Positions 1-11,005 of a stretch of 64,000 nt of DNA are shown here, piece after piece. The stretch comes from Prinsepia uniflora (lineage: Eukaryota > Streptophyta > Magnoliopsida > Rosales > Rosaceae). Each line of letters starts with the position of its first letter. Within the stretch, counting starts at the first letter, position 1. The DNA lies in the NCBI GenBank assembly GCA_032719365.1, contig CM064870.1, positions 38,534,194 to 38,598,193 on the forward strand, read 5' to 3'. The translations under genes were made by a program, and so were the position numbers. The notes beneath the pieces were generated by a model, which was not told the DNA's origin, searched no databases, and saw nothing but the letters and a program-made list of their open reading frames with translations.

Positions 1-1679
1 TTGATCATTCCTTATAGTTCGTTTTAGTCCTATGATGCTTCCTGGAAGGTTAAATTGATTTTGGTTTGGAAACCAGTGAGTTGGGATGATCAACCCGTTT
101 GGTTGATCACGGGTCGAATGGCCAGATAAAGGACTTGTTGAGGGAAATTAGTGTCACAGAACTTAAATTGGAAGGATAATAAACATGTTAGGATCAAATT
201 GGATTGAAATCGAGTAGGAATTGATGGGTAATCAACCGAGTCAAGTCGCGGGTGGCAGGCCCGTATTACAGAGAAACGAGTGAAGGTGGTGACACTGTAG
301 CTACAGTGTTAGGCGCGTGACTTTCACGCGCAGTCACTTTGGACGGCGCGTGAGGGCGCGTTGGACCTTATCTTCGATCACGATCAACATGACTTTTGTT
401 CCTCTCATCATTCTGAACATTTTTGGTGAATTAACCATGTTGATCTGAGATAGTTTTGATGGGTCAGTCTAGGGCCGGTTGTCTCGGGAAACGTGTTGAC
501 GGTTTTCCCGTGCCGGTTTCTATTTCAGACTTTTTGGTCATATGTTTAAGACTTGTTGTGACCCATATGTGTGATTTGGACTGACAGGAATTGTACGATA
601 ATCCCGGTACAAGTTCGTACGCGCAGGTTCACCGTGGGATCGTACTGTGAGTGGGCTTGATTTCATTAAACACTTGCATGCTTAAATGTTTTCCGATTTA
701 CTTATATGTTCACATGCTGGAATCAAGAAATGGTTTTGATGATATTGAAATTATGGTTATGGCACGTTTCACGGTAATTGGGTTTGAACCCCGTCTGATG
801 AAACTTAAAGTTCGGTTTGGATTTTATCTTTGTATATATATGTTTTGCATGTGGATATCAATAAAATGTATTTGGTACTGCACTGTATAGATCCATTCTT
901 ATGATACTGTCTCCTCGGATGTGGTACCCCGGAGTGGTCATAGCGCATTGCCTGCGAGGGGTCATTCTACGGAGGAACCGAACCGTAAAAGGACTCAGGA
1001 GTAGGATTGCTTATTTGACGTCAGGGACGTTAAGCGTCTAGGACGCTAGGCATTTGATATGCCGTACCCGGACAGGGTTCGGGGATTGGATTCGGGATTG
1101 AGACCCCGAGTGGCACGCGTAGCCTTGAGACTGTGACCTTATTGGACTTCAGGGACGTCAGACATCGGGATGTCAGGATTGGAGTGTATAGTGCAGTGGC
1201 TAAAATTATGTTATGATTTTACTACATACCTCATGGTTCATATTATATGATTTATGGTTTTAAATTCTAATGCATGCATGTTTGGAAAACGGAGGGGTAA
1301 ATTATATGTTTTACTTACTAAATGATTATATAAACTTGAGTTTCGGCCCACTCACCCTTAATGTTTTGGTAACCCCTCCAGGTCGTGCTACTGAGGTAGA
1401 GGAGGAACCTGAGGCTGAGGCATAGATCTACTTCTGCGTACCTGAATCCCTGTTGGGTAATTTTACCCGCAGATTTATGTTAGGGTCGTGCTCGCAACTT
1501 GTAGTTTTGGATTTCATCCCTTGTCTGACTTCTGTTACTTTCGGATTTGATGTAAAACTTTAATTTGGTATTATGCATTTGAACGTTTAAGGTTAAAATT
1601 GGAACATTATTTTGGGTGTCATATGGGAGCAGGGCACGTCCCCATGTGGTCCCAGAGAGGATCGGGGCGGGTCCTGTCA
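1..1679 (+). repeat. 5' LTR of element 1 (partial)
   Basis: This stretch matches the 3' LTR from 7237 to 8898 and ends in the same GGTCCTGTCA. About 980 bp of U3 and adjoining sequence lie left of the window. It contains a GTGAGTGGGC arm at 647-656 and the exact reverse complement GCCCACTCAC at 1346-1355, followed by a CAG acceptor-like site ending at 1381. Between them are short hairpins of the type stem-AGG-stem (1018-1048). The 79-codon open frame at 651-890 has no recognisable domain and is not called as a gene. Confidence 0.92.
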
Positions 1680-1682
1680 GTT

Positions 1683-1694
1683 TGGTATCAGAGC
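1683..1694 (+). other. Primer binding site, initiator tRNA-Met, element 1
   Basis: TGGTATCAGAGC follows the 5' LTR end after three bases. It is the complement of the 3' end of plant initiator tRNA-Met, which primes minus-strand DNA synthesis. All 12 bases match the sites in element 2 and in the array. Confidence 0.95.
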
Positions 1695-1792
1695 ACTAGG
1701 TTGTGGTCAGCATGCTAGACTAGCGATTAGTACTAGTTACTTTTCCAGTTTAAGGATAATGTTAACTGATCTATGCCTCTTGACAGTTGGTT

Positions 1793-2512
1793 ATGCCTCC
1801 AAGGTGGATTCCTCATACACAAACTGACGAGGATCTGGAAAGGGAAATGGAATTCGCAAGCATTGAGCAAGCTCAACGTCTGGGAGCCACACCTTTCAAT
1901 GGGGGATCGAACCCCGAAGATGCTTATGATTGGATCACCAAATGGGAAAGGATCTTCACGATGATGCACTGCCCTCCGGGCGAACGGGTAACTTTGGCGG
2001 CCTTCTTACTGGAAGGAGGAGCCTACCAGTGGTGGCATGGCCTCAAAATGTCTGGATGGTCTGACCATACCACTACTTGGGAAGCTTTTCGTTCCCGATT
2101 TCTGGACCAGTACTACCCGCGATCATTTCACGCGGAACGGGAGGCTGAATTCCTACTGCTGGAGCAGGGGGATATGTCCGTTGCGGACTACGAGCAGACT
2201 TTTGGGAAACTCTCCCGGTTCACTGCATCATTCGTGAGCACGGAAGAGGACAAATGCCAAAGGTTTGAGCTTGGAATCCGAGGGGAGATCCGGGAAAGTG
2301 TGACTGCTGCTACTCATGCTTCTCTGAGAGATATGGTCAACGCTGCGGTGCGTGTCGAGGCCAGTCTGGCGGCACACCAGACACGACAGCCTACGGGCGA
2401 GGGGCGACGTCAGGATCGCCCACAACGTGGGCCAACGGGCCAGAAGAACAACAAGGGAGGAGGCTACAAGGGAGCACCCTCATCCTTCAAGGGTCGTGGC
2501 TGGTCAGATTGA
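1793..2512 (+). CDS. Gag (capsid) N-terminal segment, element 1
   Basis: This segment encodes the capsid-type domain of a plant Ty3/gypsy Gag, which assembles the particle in the cytoplasm. Family signatures are the stretch with AAFLLEGGAYQWW, the SRFLDQYYPRSF segment and the MSVADYEQTF segment, all closely matched by element 2. A glycine- and arginine-rich tail follows. The frame is stopped by TGA at its end, probably a CGA-to-TGA change, but the same frame continues afterwards through the zinc knuckle, so this is a nonsense mutation and not the natural end. Confidence 0.88.
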   Translation: MPPRWIPHTQTDEDLEREMEFASIEQAQRLGATPFNGGSNPEDAYDWITKWERIFTMMHCPPGERVTLAAFLLEGGAYQWWHGLKMSGWSDHTTTWEAFRSRFLDQYYPRSFHAEREAEFLLLEQGDMSVADYEQTFGKLSRFTASFVSTEEDKCQRFELGIRGEIRESVTAATHASLRDMVNAAVRVEASLAAHQTRQPTGEGRRQDRPQRGPTGQKNNKGGGYKGAPSSFKGRGWSD

Positions 2513-3421
2513 CGTGGAGGCTCTCAAGGTAGAGGATCAGGATACAACTCTGGGCAGCGTTCATCTTGGAGCGGTGCTTCTAATGGGCATTCGGACAGGC
2601 CGAGGCCAGTAACCTGTTTTGCTTGTGGAGAGGAGGGCCACTATGCCTGTGATTTCCCGCTGTTGTCCAAGAGCAACGACGTTGGGGGCTCTAGTGTGGT
2701 GCAGAGCACGGCTTCCCACACTAACGGAGGTCGAGATCAGGGAGGTGACCGTGGTGCTGGGCGTGGCGCGCGCGGGCGCGGGCGGAATGGAGGGCCTAGG
2801 GCCCAAGTGTTTGCAATGACCCAGCAGCAGGCTAGGACTGCCCCAGGCGTGGTTACAGGTACACTACATATCTTAAACCTTCTTGTACGTGTGTTGATGG
2901 ATGTGGGGGCTACACATTCTTTTATTTCAAGGAGTTGTGCTGGTATGCTTGATTGTGTGGTATCAGCCTTAGATTTCGAAATGGGTGTTGGCACCCCGAT
3001 GGGCATCGTGTACCTTGTGAATCAGGTGATTCGGCGGTGCCCGGTGAGAATTGAGGATGTGGATTTGCCAGCGGACTTAATTATTCTGGATATCCACGAC
3101 TTTGATGTAATTTTGGGTATGGATTGGCTATCGGGGCATGGGTCGCTCATCGATTACTGTAGCAAGCAGGTGATTCTGCGAAGCCCGGGTTTGCCGGAGG
3201 TTATCTTTCAGGGGGAACGTGACGGTTCGCCTCCTGAAGTGATTTCTTCACTTACTGCTACCAAACTTCTACGGAAGGGATGCCAGGGTTATCTGGAGCA
3301 TGTCATGTCGGATCAGGTTGATACTCCGGGTATCGACGTGATACCGGTGGTACGTGAGTTTCCGGATGTGTTCCCGGAAGACTTACCTGATTACCGCCAT
3401 CGCGGGAGATCGAGTTTATAA
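2513..3421 (+). pseudogene. Gag zinc knuckle and aspartic protease, element 1
   Basis: Directly after the nonsense codon the frame encodes a basic linker, a CCHC-like zinc knuckle and an aspartic protease. In the knuckle (2615-2656) C1, C4 and H9 are present, but the fourth ligand position is Phe (TTC 2654-2656), with a Cys two residues earlier, so zinc binding is doubtful. The protease has D-V-G-A-T-H-S-F-I-S where the usual active site is D-S/T-G, and a later FDVILGMDWL segment typical of the family. The frame ends prematurely at 3419-3421 because of the one-base loss near 3389. Confidence 0.85.
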
Positions 3422-4053
3422 TGGAACTACTCCCCGGTACCCGACCTATATATCAGGAACCATACCGGATGGCGCCGGCCGAGTTACGGGAACTCAAAAC
3501 TCAATTGCATGACTTGGTGGATTTGGGATACGTCCGACCGAGTACTTCACCGTGGGGAGCACCAGTGTTGTTCGTAAAGAAGAATGAGGGGAGTCTCCGT
3601 TTGTGTATTGACTATCGACAACTCAACAAGGTGACACTGAGGAACCAGTATCCTCTACCCAGCATCGATGACCTTTTTGACCAGTTGCGGGGAGCACAGT
3701 GCTTTTCGAAGATTGATTTGCGGTCTGGGTATCACCAACTGAGGATTTCGGAGGAGGATATTCCGAAAACTGCTTTTCGAACCCGTTACGGACACTACGA
3801 GTTCCTTGTTATGCCTTTTGGTTTGACAAATGCTCCAGCAGCATTCATGGATCTGATGAACCGGGTTTTTCGACCCTACTTGGATAAGTTCGTGATTGTG
3901 TTCATCGATGATATCTTGGTGTACTCGCGGAGTGCGCGAGCACATGAGGAACATCTACGGTTGGTGTTGGAGAGGCTGAGACAAGAACAGTTGTACGCCA
4001 AGCTGAGCAAGTGTCAGTTTTGGCTGAGCAGTATTGGTTTCTGGGACACGTGA
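3421..4053 (+). CDS. Reverse transcriptase, element 1
   Basis: This is the Ty3/gypsy reverse transcriptase that copies element RNA into DNA in the virus-like particle. The catalytic aspartates are all present: D99 in FSKIDLRSGYHQL and D163-D164 in FIDDILVYS. The fingers motif LRLCIDYRQLN and the MPFGLTNAPAAF motif are also intact. The ATG at its start is an internal codon of the polyprotein, not a translation start. The frame is lost at the end by a single-base deletion near 4041, after which the same protein continues one frame over. Confidence 0.92.
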   Translation: MELLPGTRPIYQEPYRMAPAELRELKTQLHDLVDLGYVRPSTSPWGAPVLFVKKNEGSLRLCIDYRQLNKVTLRNQYPLPSIDDLFDQLRGAQCFSKIDLRSGYHQLRISEEDIPKTAFRTRYGHYEFLVMPFGLTNAPAAFMDLMNRVFRPYLDKFVIVFIDDILVYSRSARAHEEHLRLVLERLRQEQLYAKLSKCQFWLSSIGFWDT

Positions 4054-4811
4054 TATCGACGGATGGGATTAGCGTGGATCCCCAGAAAACAGAAGCGGTG
4101 ACTAACTGGGCTAGACCGACAACAGTAACGGAAGTGCGGAGTTATGTCGGGTTAGTAGGTTACTACCGGAGATTCGTGGAGGGTTTCTCCAAAATTGCTG
4201 CACCATTGACTCGTCTGACTCGGAAAGGAGTGAAGTTTATTTGGGACGAGCAGTGTGATCGGAGTTTTCAAGAATTGAAGGATCGATTGACCACTGCACT
4301 TGTCCTTGCATTGCCGGATGACAGTGGAAAATTCGTGGTCTTTAGTGACGCATCACTACAAGGTTTGGGCTGCGTGTTGATGCAGACTGGCAAGGTTATC
4401 ACCAACGCATCCCAGCAGCTAAAGACTCATGAGTTGAACTACCCAACCCATGATTTAGAGTTGGAAGCAGTGGTTCATGCTCTAAAAATCTGGAGACATT
4501 ACCTATTCGGCGCGACGTGCCGGATATACACCGACCACCAGAGCCTAAAGTACCTTTTCACTCAGAAGGAGCTTAACATGAGACAACGAAGATGGTTGGA
4601 ACTGCTGAAGGATTATGATTGTACAATTGAGTACCATCCGGGTAAGGCCAATGTGGTGGCAGATGCACTTAACAGGAAGTCAGCGGGATCTGTTGCACAC
4701 CTAGGGATGGTGTATCTTCCTTTGCTGGTGGAACTCCGGAAGGCGGGAGTATTTTGGAGACAGATGAGCATGGAGCTTTGTTGGCCAGCTTTCATGTACG
4801 ACCAGTGCTGA
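4011..4811 (+). CDS. RT connection and RNase H, element 1
   Basis: The sequence picks up at FLGHVIS in the reverse-transcriptase connection and runs through RNase H, which degrades the RNA strand of the hybrid. The four acidic residues are visible at about D113 (FSDASLQGLG), E150 (HDLELEAVV), D175 (YTDHQSLKYL) and D218 (VVADALNRK). The last 20 or so residues are out of frame because of a base lost near 4752. The true continuation overlaps the end in another frame. Confidence 0.9.
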   Translation: MSVLAEQYWFLGHVISTDGISVDPQKTEAVTNWARPTTVTEVRSYVGLVGYYRRFVEGFSKIAAPLTRLTRKGVKFIWDEQCDRSFQELKDRLTTALVLALPDDSGKFVVFSDASLQGLGCVLMQTGKVITNASQQLKTHELNYPTHDLELEAVVHALKIWRHYLFGATCRIYTDHQSLKYLFTQKELNMRQRRWLELLKDYDCTIEYHPGKANVVADALNRKSAGSVAHLGMVYLPLLVELRKAGVFWRQMSMELCWPAFMYDQC

Positions 4812-5467
4812 TTAATCGGATCATCGAAGCACAACTTCAGGATCCGATACTCTGTATTTACAGGATTGAGGTCGATGCGGATGGGAGACAGGATTTTACC
4901 ATCTGGGATGATGGAGCACTTGTGAAGTTGGGCCGTTTGTGTGTACCTGCAGTGGCAGAGTTACGGGCCGAGATTCTGGAGAAGGCCCATAGTTCGGCTT
5001 ATGCTATGCATCCGGGAGGTACAAAGATGTACCGTACCCTCCGGAACCATTATTGGTGGCCAGGAATGAAGAAGGACATTGCGGAGTTCGTAAGCAAATG
5101 CTTAACCTGTCAGCAGGTTAAGGCGGAATGGCAGAGACCGTATGGGGCTATGTAGCCACTTCCGATTCCCGAGTGGAAGTGGGATCACATCACCATGGAC
5201 TTCGTCTTTAAGTTACCAAGGACTCAAAGTGGAGTTGACGGGGTATGGGTGATCGTGGACCGATTAACCAAGTCAGCCCATTTTCTGCCAGTTCAGGAGA
5301 CTTATAAACCTACCCGACTGGCTCAACTGTTCGTAAAAGAAATCACACGATTGCATGGTACGCCGGAATCGATCGTGTCCGATCGTGATCCGCGTTTCAC
5401 TTCCAGGTTCTGGCGGAGTTTTGGGAACAACCCTACGTTACAGTACTGCGTTCCATCCACAGACTGA
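4754..5467 (+). pseudogene. Integrase zinc domain and first half of catalytic core, element 1
   Basis: This is the integrase N-terminal HHCC domain (the two His around AHSSAYAMH and the CLTC pair), followed after an in-frame TAG at 5153-5155 by the catalytic core with its first Asp in MDFVFKLPR and its second in SDRDPRF. In the intact relative, element 2, the TAG position is a CAG codon. The segment drifts out of frame after the second Asp, where about four codons are missing relative to element 2. The enzyme would be inactive. Confidence 0.88.
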
Positions 5468-6224
5468 TGGGCAGTCTGAACGGACCATTCAGACCCTGGA
5501 GGACATGATGAGGTCTTGTGTACTACAATTTCAGGATTCATGGGATACTCATTTGCCGTTGATGGAATTCGCTTACAACAACAGCTATCAGACAAGCATC
5601 GGGATGGCAACTTATGAGGCACTGTATGGTCGACAGTGCAGCACACCAATCTGTTGGATGGAGATAGGGGAACGAGCAGCTGTAGGGCCAGAATTGATGG
5701 ACTTGACCCTGGAAACTGTTCAGGTTATCAAGGAAAGATTGAAGGCGGCACAGGATCGCCAAAAGAGTTATGTCGATCGACGGATTCAAGACTTGGAATT
5801 TGAAGTGGGAGATTTTGTCTTCCTGAGGTTATCTCCGTGGAAAGGAATTATCCGTTTTGGTCGACGGGGGAAACTGAGTCCACGTTTTATCGGACCATAT
5901 GAGATCGTGGAGAGGATTGGCAGGGTTGCATACAGATTGGCACTACTTGTAGAACTTTCTAGAGTTCACGATGTTTTCCACATATCAATGTTGCGGAAGC
6001 ACGTACATGATGCTTCTCATGTACTGGAGGAACAACCTATCGAACTCCGAGAGGATTTAAGCTTTGATGAACAACCAGTTCAGATTTTGGATCGGAATGA
6101 CAAGGTACTACATCGGAAGACTATCCTTCTCGTGAAGATTCTCTGGAGAAACCAGAATGTGGAAGAAGCCACATGGGAGCCTGAAGCTCAGATGCGAGAA
6201 CAATTTCCTCATTTGTTTCTTTGA
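5355..6224 (+). CDS. Integrase C-terminal half, GPY/F module and chromodomain-like tail, element 1
   Basis: Only the part from about 5430 is in the true frame. It holds the catalytic Glu in QSERTIQTLED, the IGPYEIVERIG segment of the GPY/F module, and a tail with LVKILWRNQNVEEATWEPE. That tail matches the C-terminal chromodomain region of plant chromoviruses, thought to guide integration to particular chromatin. The frame ends 34 bases before the 3' LTR. No envelope gene follows. Confidence 0.9.
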   Translation: MVRRNRSCPIVIRVSLPGSGGVLGTTLRYSTAFHPQTDGQSERTIQTLEDMMRSCVLQFQDSWDTHLPLMEFAYNNSYQTSIGMATYEALYGRQCSTPICWMEIGERAAVGPELMDLTLETVQVIKERLKAAQDRQKSYVDRRIQDLEFEVGDFVFLRLSPWKGIIRFGRRGKLSPRFIGPYEIVERIGRVAYRLALLVELSRVHDVFHISMLRKHVHDASHVLEEQPIELREDLSFDEQPVQILDRNDKVLHRKTILLVKILWRNQNVEEATWEPEAQMREQFPHLFL

Positions 6225-6244
6225 AATTTCGGGACAAAATTTCT

Positions 6245-6258
6245 TAAGGGGGGAAGGT
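6245..6258 (+). other. Polypurine tract, element 1
   Basis: A purine run, AAGGGGGGAAGG followed by T, lies immediately before the TGTAAC start of the 3' LTR. This is the expected position of the plus-strand primer. Confidence 0.88.
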
Positions 6259-8898
6259 TGTAACACCTCGGAAATTCGAGGATTTTAATAATGTAATTTA
6301 ATGTATAAATTGACATTTTTACCCCTGTGAATGGTATGGCCAAATTGTTGACTTTTTTATTTGAGGGTCAAATGGACTTTGACCAATGACCGTGACGTAG
6401 TTTGGGACGTCACGAGTCCATAGATAGGTGGCACGTCCAATTCGGACGCTCAGGGAAGAAGTTATGACTATCTGAAGTTCAGGGGCATAACCGTAATTTG
6501 GACTTCAGGGGCGAAAATGTTGACTTTTCGTTTGGCAACTAATTTTCACTCGACCCAAGGACCGTTAGGTAGGTCTCGATGCCCTGAGTCCGTAGACAGG
6601 CGGCACGCCAAAATCGAACTTCGTATGGCTGAGTTACGGGTCTAGAAAATGAGGGGCATTTTGGTAATTATTGAACCAGGGGCATTTTGGTCATTTTACC
6701 CCTGGTTACTGTAGCAACCGCGGGGGAACATGGGCGGCACCACCATGTGCGGTGGTTCTGAGTGCACAATTGATTATTCAAGGGTGTGCTGGAAAGTATG
6801 GATTTTTAAAACTTTTGGAAGCATCAAACGTAGTCTGATTCATCCACCCAGCACGGTCAATTTGTTAATTGAAGATTCGAAGCATTTCGGAAAACTTTCT
6901 CAGTGGCCAGGCTGGGTTTCCACGAGCTGTTGGGCAGCACTGATAATTTAAACTGAGTGGAATTTGAGTAAGCTTCATTCTGCTATTGAAGAAACTGAGA
7001 ATTAGAGAGGAAAAACCAGAGAAACCATTTCGAGGAAAATTGGAGGGAAAATCGGATTTTGATTTCTGGTGACTGTTGAACCAACCTACGTACTGAGTGA
7101 GCTTTCTGGGAGTGTTTAGAACACCTCCATATCGAAATCGAGGGCAACCAGACACGGTGGAGCTGGGACGGAGGCTGCCGTTTTCAGAGGAATTTCAGAG
7201 GTTTGGACGGCTACTTCCAGGTAACGTTTTGTTCAATTGATCATTCCTTATAGTTCGTTTTAGTCCTATGATGCTTCCTGGAAGGTTAAATTGATTTTGG
7301 TTTGGAAACCAGTGAGTTGGGATGATCAACCCGTTTGGTTGATCACGGGTCGAATGGCCAGTTAAAGGACTTGTCGAGGCAAATTAGTGTCACAGAACTT
7401 AAATTGGAAGGATAATAAACATGTTAGGATCAAATTGGATTGAAATCGAGTAGGAATTGATGGGTAATCAACTGGGTCAAGCCGCGGGTGGCAGGCCCGT
7501 ATTACAGAGAAACAGGTGAAGGTGGTGACACTGTAGCTACAGTGTCAGGCGCGTGACTTTCACGCGCAGCCACTTTGGACGACCTTATCTCCGATCACGA
7601 TCAACATGACTTTTGTTCCTCTCACCATTCTGAACATTTTTGGTGAAATAACCATGTTGATCTGAGATAGTTTTGATGGGTCAGTCTAGGGCCGGTTGTC
7701 TCGGGAAACGTGTTGACGGTTTCCCCTAGCCGGTTTCTGTTTCGGACTTTTTGGTCATATGTTTAAGACTTGTTGTGACCCATACGTGTGATTTGGACTG
7801 ACAGGAATTGTACGATAATCCCGGTACAAGTTCGTACGCGCAGGTTCACCGCGGCATCGTACTATGAGTGGGCCTGATTTCATTAAACACTTGCATGCTT
7901 AAATGCTTTCCGATTTACTTATATGTACACATGCTAGAATCAAGAAATGGTTTTGATGATATTGAAATTATGGTTATGGCACGTTTCACGGTAATTGGGT
8001 TTGAACCCCGTCTGATGAAACTTAAAGTTCGGTTTGGATTTTAACTATGTATATATATGTTTTGCATGTGGATATCAATAAAATGTATTTGGTACTGCAC
8101 TGTATAGATCCATTTTTATGATACTGTCTCCTCCGGATGTGGTACCCCGGAGTGGTCATAGCGCATTGCCTGCGAGGGGTCATTCTACGGAGGAACCGGA
8201 CCATAAAATGACTCAGGAGTAGGATTTCTTATTTGACGTCAGGGACGTCAAGCGTCTAGGACGCTAGGCATTTGAGATGCCGTACCCAGACAGGGTTCGG
8301 GGATTGGATTCGGGATTGAGACCCCGAGTGGCACGCGTAGCCTTGAGACTGTGACCTTATTGGACGTCAGGGACGTCAGACATCGGGGATGTCAGGATTG
8401 GAGTGTATAGTGCAGTGGCTAAAATTATGTTATGATTTTACTACATACCTCATGGTTCATATTATATGATTTATGGTTTTAAATTCTAATGCATGCATGT
8501 TTGGAAAACGGAGGGGTAAATTATATGTTTTACTTACTAAATGCTTTTATAAACTTGAGTTTCGGCCCACTCACCCTTAATGTTTTGGTAACCCCTCCAG
8601 GTCGTGCTACTGAGGTAGAGGAGGAACCTGAGGCTGAGGCATAGATCTACTTCTGCGTACCTGAATCCCTGTTGGGTAATTTTACCCGTAGATTTATGTT
8701 AGAGTCGTGCTCGCAACTTGTAGTTTTGGATTTCATCCCTTGTCTGACATCTGTTACTTTCGGATTTGATGTAAAACATTAATTTGGTTTTATGCATTTG
8801 AATGTTTAAGGTTAAAATTGGAACATTATTTTGGGTGTCAGACGGGAGCAGGGCACGTCCCCATGTGGTCCCAGAGAGGATCGGGGCGGGTCCTGTCA
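6259..8898 (+). repeat. 3' LTR of element 1
   Basis: The LTR starts TGTAACACC and ends GGTCCTGTCA, with TG and CA termini. Near the start it holds a TTGAC/GGTCAA cluster and an inverted repeat GTGACGT-(8)-ACGTCAC at 6392-6413. A donor-like CCAG/GTAACG lies near 7220. The downstream part matches the 5' LTR at 1-1679 except for an 18-bp indel and scattered substitutions. Confidence 0.94.
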
Positions 8899-8978
8899 AT
8901 TGCACGTTTTAAATTAAGGCTTTATCGTGCAATTGAGAAAAACAGAGAGACTGAGGCCGTGAGTGTAATCGATCGTCC

Positions 8979-9193
<215 letters not shown>

Positions 9194-9196
9194 AGA

Positions 9197-9818
9197 GAGT
9201 TCTATGAGGCTTTGTCTTAGAGTGTGAGTGATCAGTGAAGGACTGGATGAGGTGGTGTGTGAGTAGAGAGTCAAACCCAGCAAAAACAGAGTGGGTAAAC
9301 TGTTGAACCGTGAGCATCCTTTTGGCATTCAATTTCGTAGCATAGGTTCTTCAGTTCGACGACGATTTTGGTGATTTGGACGAGACTAGGGAGACTTAGA
9401 CAAGCCCAAAGGACTCAAATTCGAGGTTGGAAACGGACGGTAAGGTTCCTCCCGCGAAAAAGTCTCGGTTTCAATTTAAAATGGTAACTCATTGGTTTGG
9501 AATTATTGAGTTCTATGAGGCTTTGTGTTAGAGTGTGAGTGATCAGTGAAGGACTGGATGAGGTGGTGTGTGAGTAGAGAGTCAAACCCAGCAAAAACAG
9601 AGTGGGTAAACTGTTGAACCGTGAGCATCCTTTTGGCATTCAATTTCGTAGCATAGGTTCTTCAGTTCGACGACGATTTTGGTGATTTGGACGAGACTAG
9701 GGAGACTTAGACAAGCCCAAAGGATTCAAATTCGAGGTTGGAAACGGACGGTAAGGTTCCTCCCGCGAAAAAGTCTCGGTTTCAATTTAAAATGGTAACT
9801 CATTGGTTTGGAATTATT
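9197..9818 (+). repeat. Tandem duplication, two copies of 311 bp
   Basis: The segment beginning GAGTTCTATGAGG at 9197 recurs at 9508 almost unchanged, with differences such as TGTCTTAG versus TGTGTTAG. It starts at the edge of the TG tract, so slippage or unequal exchange near the microsatellite may have made it. Confidence 0.95.
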
Positions 9819-11005
9819 GCTCATAATTGTGACTTGAGAAAGGTTTAGGAGGATGACAAGAAGCTTTTGGAGTTGAACCTAGGAACTTAGAAGCTGGAAT
9901 CACAGGAACAGAGGAGGAAGGTTGCTGGGCGTTTCTTCGATTTTGGAAGGTAAGAAACAAACCTCAAATTCTTGTTTTTATTAACTAGATCGATTAGGGA
10001 AAGGGGGACAAAACTATTAGACTAAAACGGGTTTGAAAACCAGCTAGAAATGGACGGAACCATGGACACCGGTTCAACTGAACTGGCTGAACTTTGGACC
10101 GAACCGAACCCGGTTCGCGCAAGGTATGAGATGAACAGTAGACGGCGCGTGTTGGCGCGTGTCATGTTTTTCGAGGATGGTTCCAACATGACTTTTAAAG
10201 TATTCGATCTAACGAACATTTTGGCGCTGGTTTCAAGTCAATCGGACATCGTCTAGACATGTTTCGGGATGTCCGAAGGTTTTAAAGCTCAGTTAAAAAT
10301 AGTTAAAAATTCAGGAAAATTACGGGGCTTTAGTAGAAGCTTAATGAAGTAGTTAGTGACCTTATTATGGAATTTGGACAAGTTCGAGAAAGCCGGTGAT
10401 AGAGGATTAGCTTGGAAAGCATTAGTGCGCGTGTATCGAGGCGACGACGGTATGGCCTGTGAGTGGACTTTGTTTTCTAACTCTTGATGCATGCATATGT
10501 GTTTTTATATGTTTTCTATAAGTGATTCTATGATTTGATTTATGATCTTGATAGTTTGCAATTTTGGCACGGTTTTCGAGGGATTTACGGTTTTGTACGT
10601 TTTACGAGATTTGACGGATGTTTTGATTTAAACCCTGTTTAAATGATTTGATGTCGGGATTTGAAATATGATTTAATATCAATGATTTAAAACTGGATTT
10701 CGGAAAGTGATTTCGGGCTTGAAGCCCAGTTCAGAAAAATGGTTTTGATTAACGAGATTTCGGGTTTCAGAATCGGATTTCCTGATGACGATTCGGGATT
10801 CGATTTGGAACTTGAAAATTGATTTACGGGTTGGGTTCGGATTGGTTATTCCGGATGCTAGCTTACAGGATGATGGTTTCGGACTCGGATTTGGAAATGG
10901 TTGAGGGATAAGAGTTCTGGGTTTGGATCCGGGATCCTAATGAGATTGCGGATTCGGATTCGGAAATGGATAGTGGTCATGGAATGGATTTGCTGGATCT
11001 CGTTA

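Larger units (their letters stand above)
1793..6224 (+). pseudogene. Element 1 gag-pol polyprotein, broken
   Basis: One long polyprotein frame is recognisable from ATG 1793, which gives MPPR as in element 2, to a TGA at 6222-6224. I see these breaks by comparison with element 2: a TGA at 2510-2512 in the basic tail of gag; a one-base loss near 3389 between protease and reverse transcriptase; a one-base loss near 4041 at the end of reverse transcriptase; a one-base loss near 4752 between RNase H and integrase; a TAG at 5153-5155 (CAG in element 2); and a loss of about 12 bases plus a one-base gain near 5418-5432 in the integrase core. The TTG codon at 1787 is in frame, but ATG 1793 is the homologous start. 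Confidence 0.93.
1..8898 (+). mobile_element. Element 1: decayed Ty3/gypsy chromovirus (Tekay/Del-like), left end outside window
   Basis: The order is LTR, primer binding site, gag, protease, reverse transcriptase, RNase H, integrase, chromodomain-like tail, polypurine tract, LTR, which defines a Ty3/gypsy chromovirus. The two LTRs match from base 1 (aligned to 7237) to their ends, with an 18-bp indel near 342 and scattered substitutions that I put by eye at a few percent, so it is older than element 2. The reading frame carries two nonsense codons and at least four frameshifts, so it cannot make an intact polyprotein. The base run just after the 3' LTR, ATTGC, should be the right copy of its target duplication; the left copy is outside the window. 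It is inserted into a family-B LTR that resumes at 8899. Confidence 0.93.

Noticed and set aside
1382..1425. A short GRATEVEEEPEAEA-stop frame after the acceptor-like site, echoed by a similar EAEA-stop in element 2 (20293-20343)
   Set aside because: Joining it to the proposed middle exon stays open in element 1 but hits a stop in element 2, and other families do not share the frame. It is probably a GAGGC-rich coincidence.
1683..1694. Possible tRNA gene at TGGTATCAGAGC
   Set aside because: Only the 12-base primer complement is present, with no cloverleaf around it.
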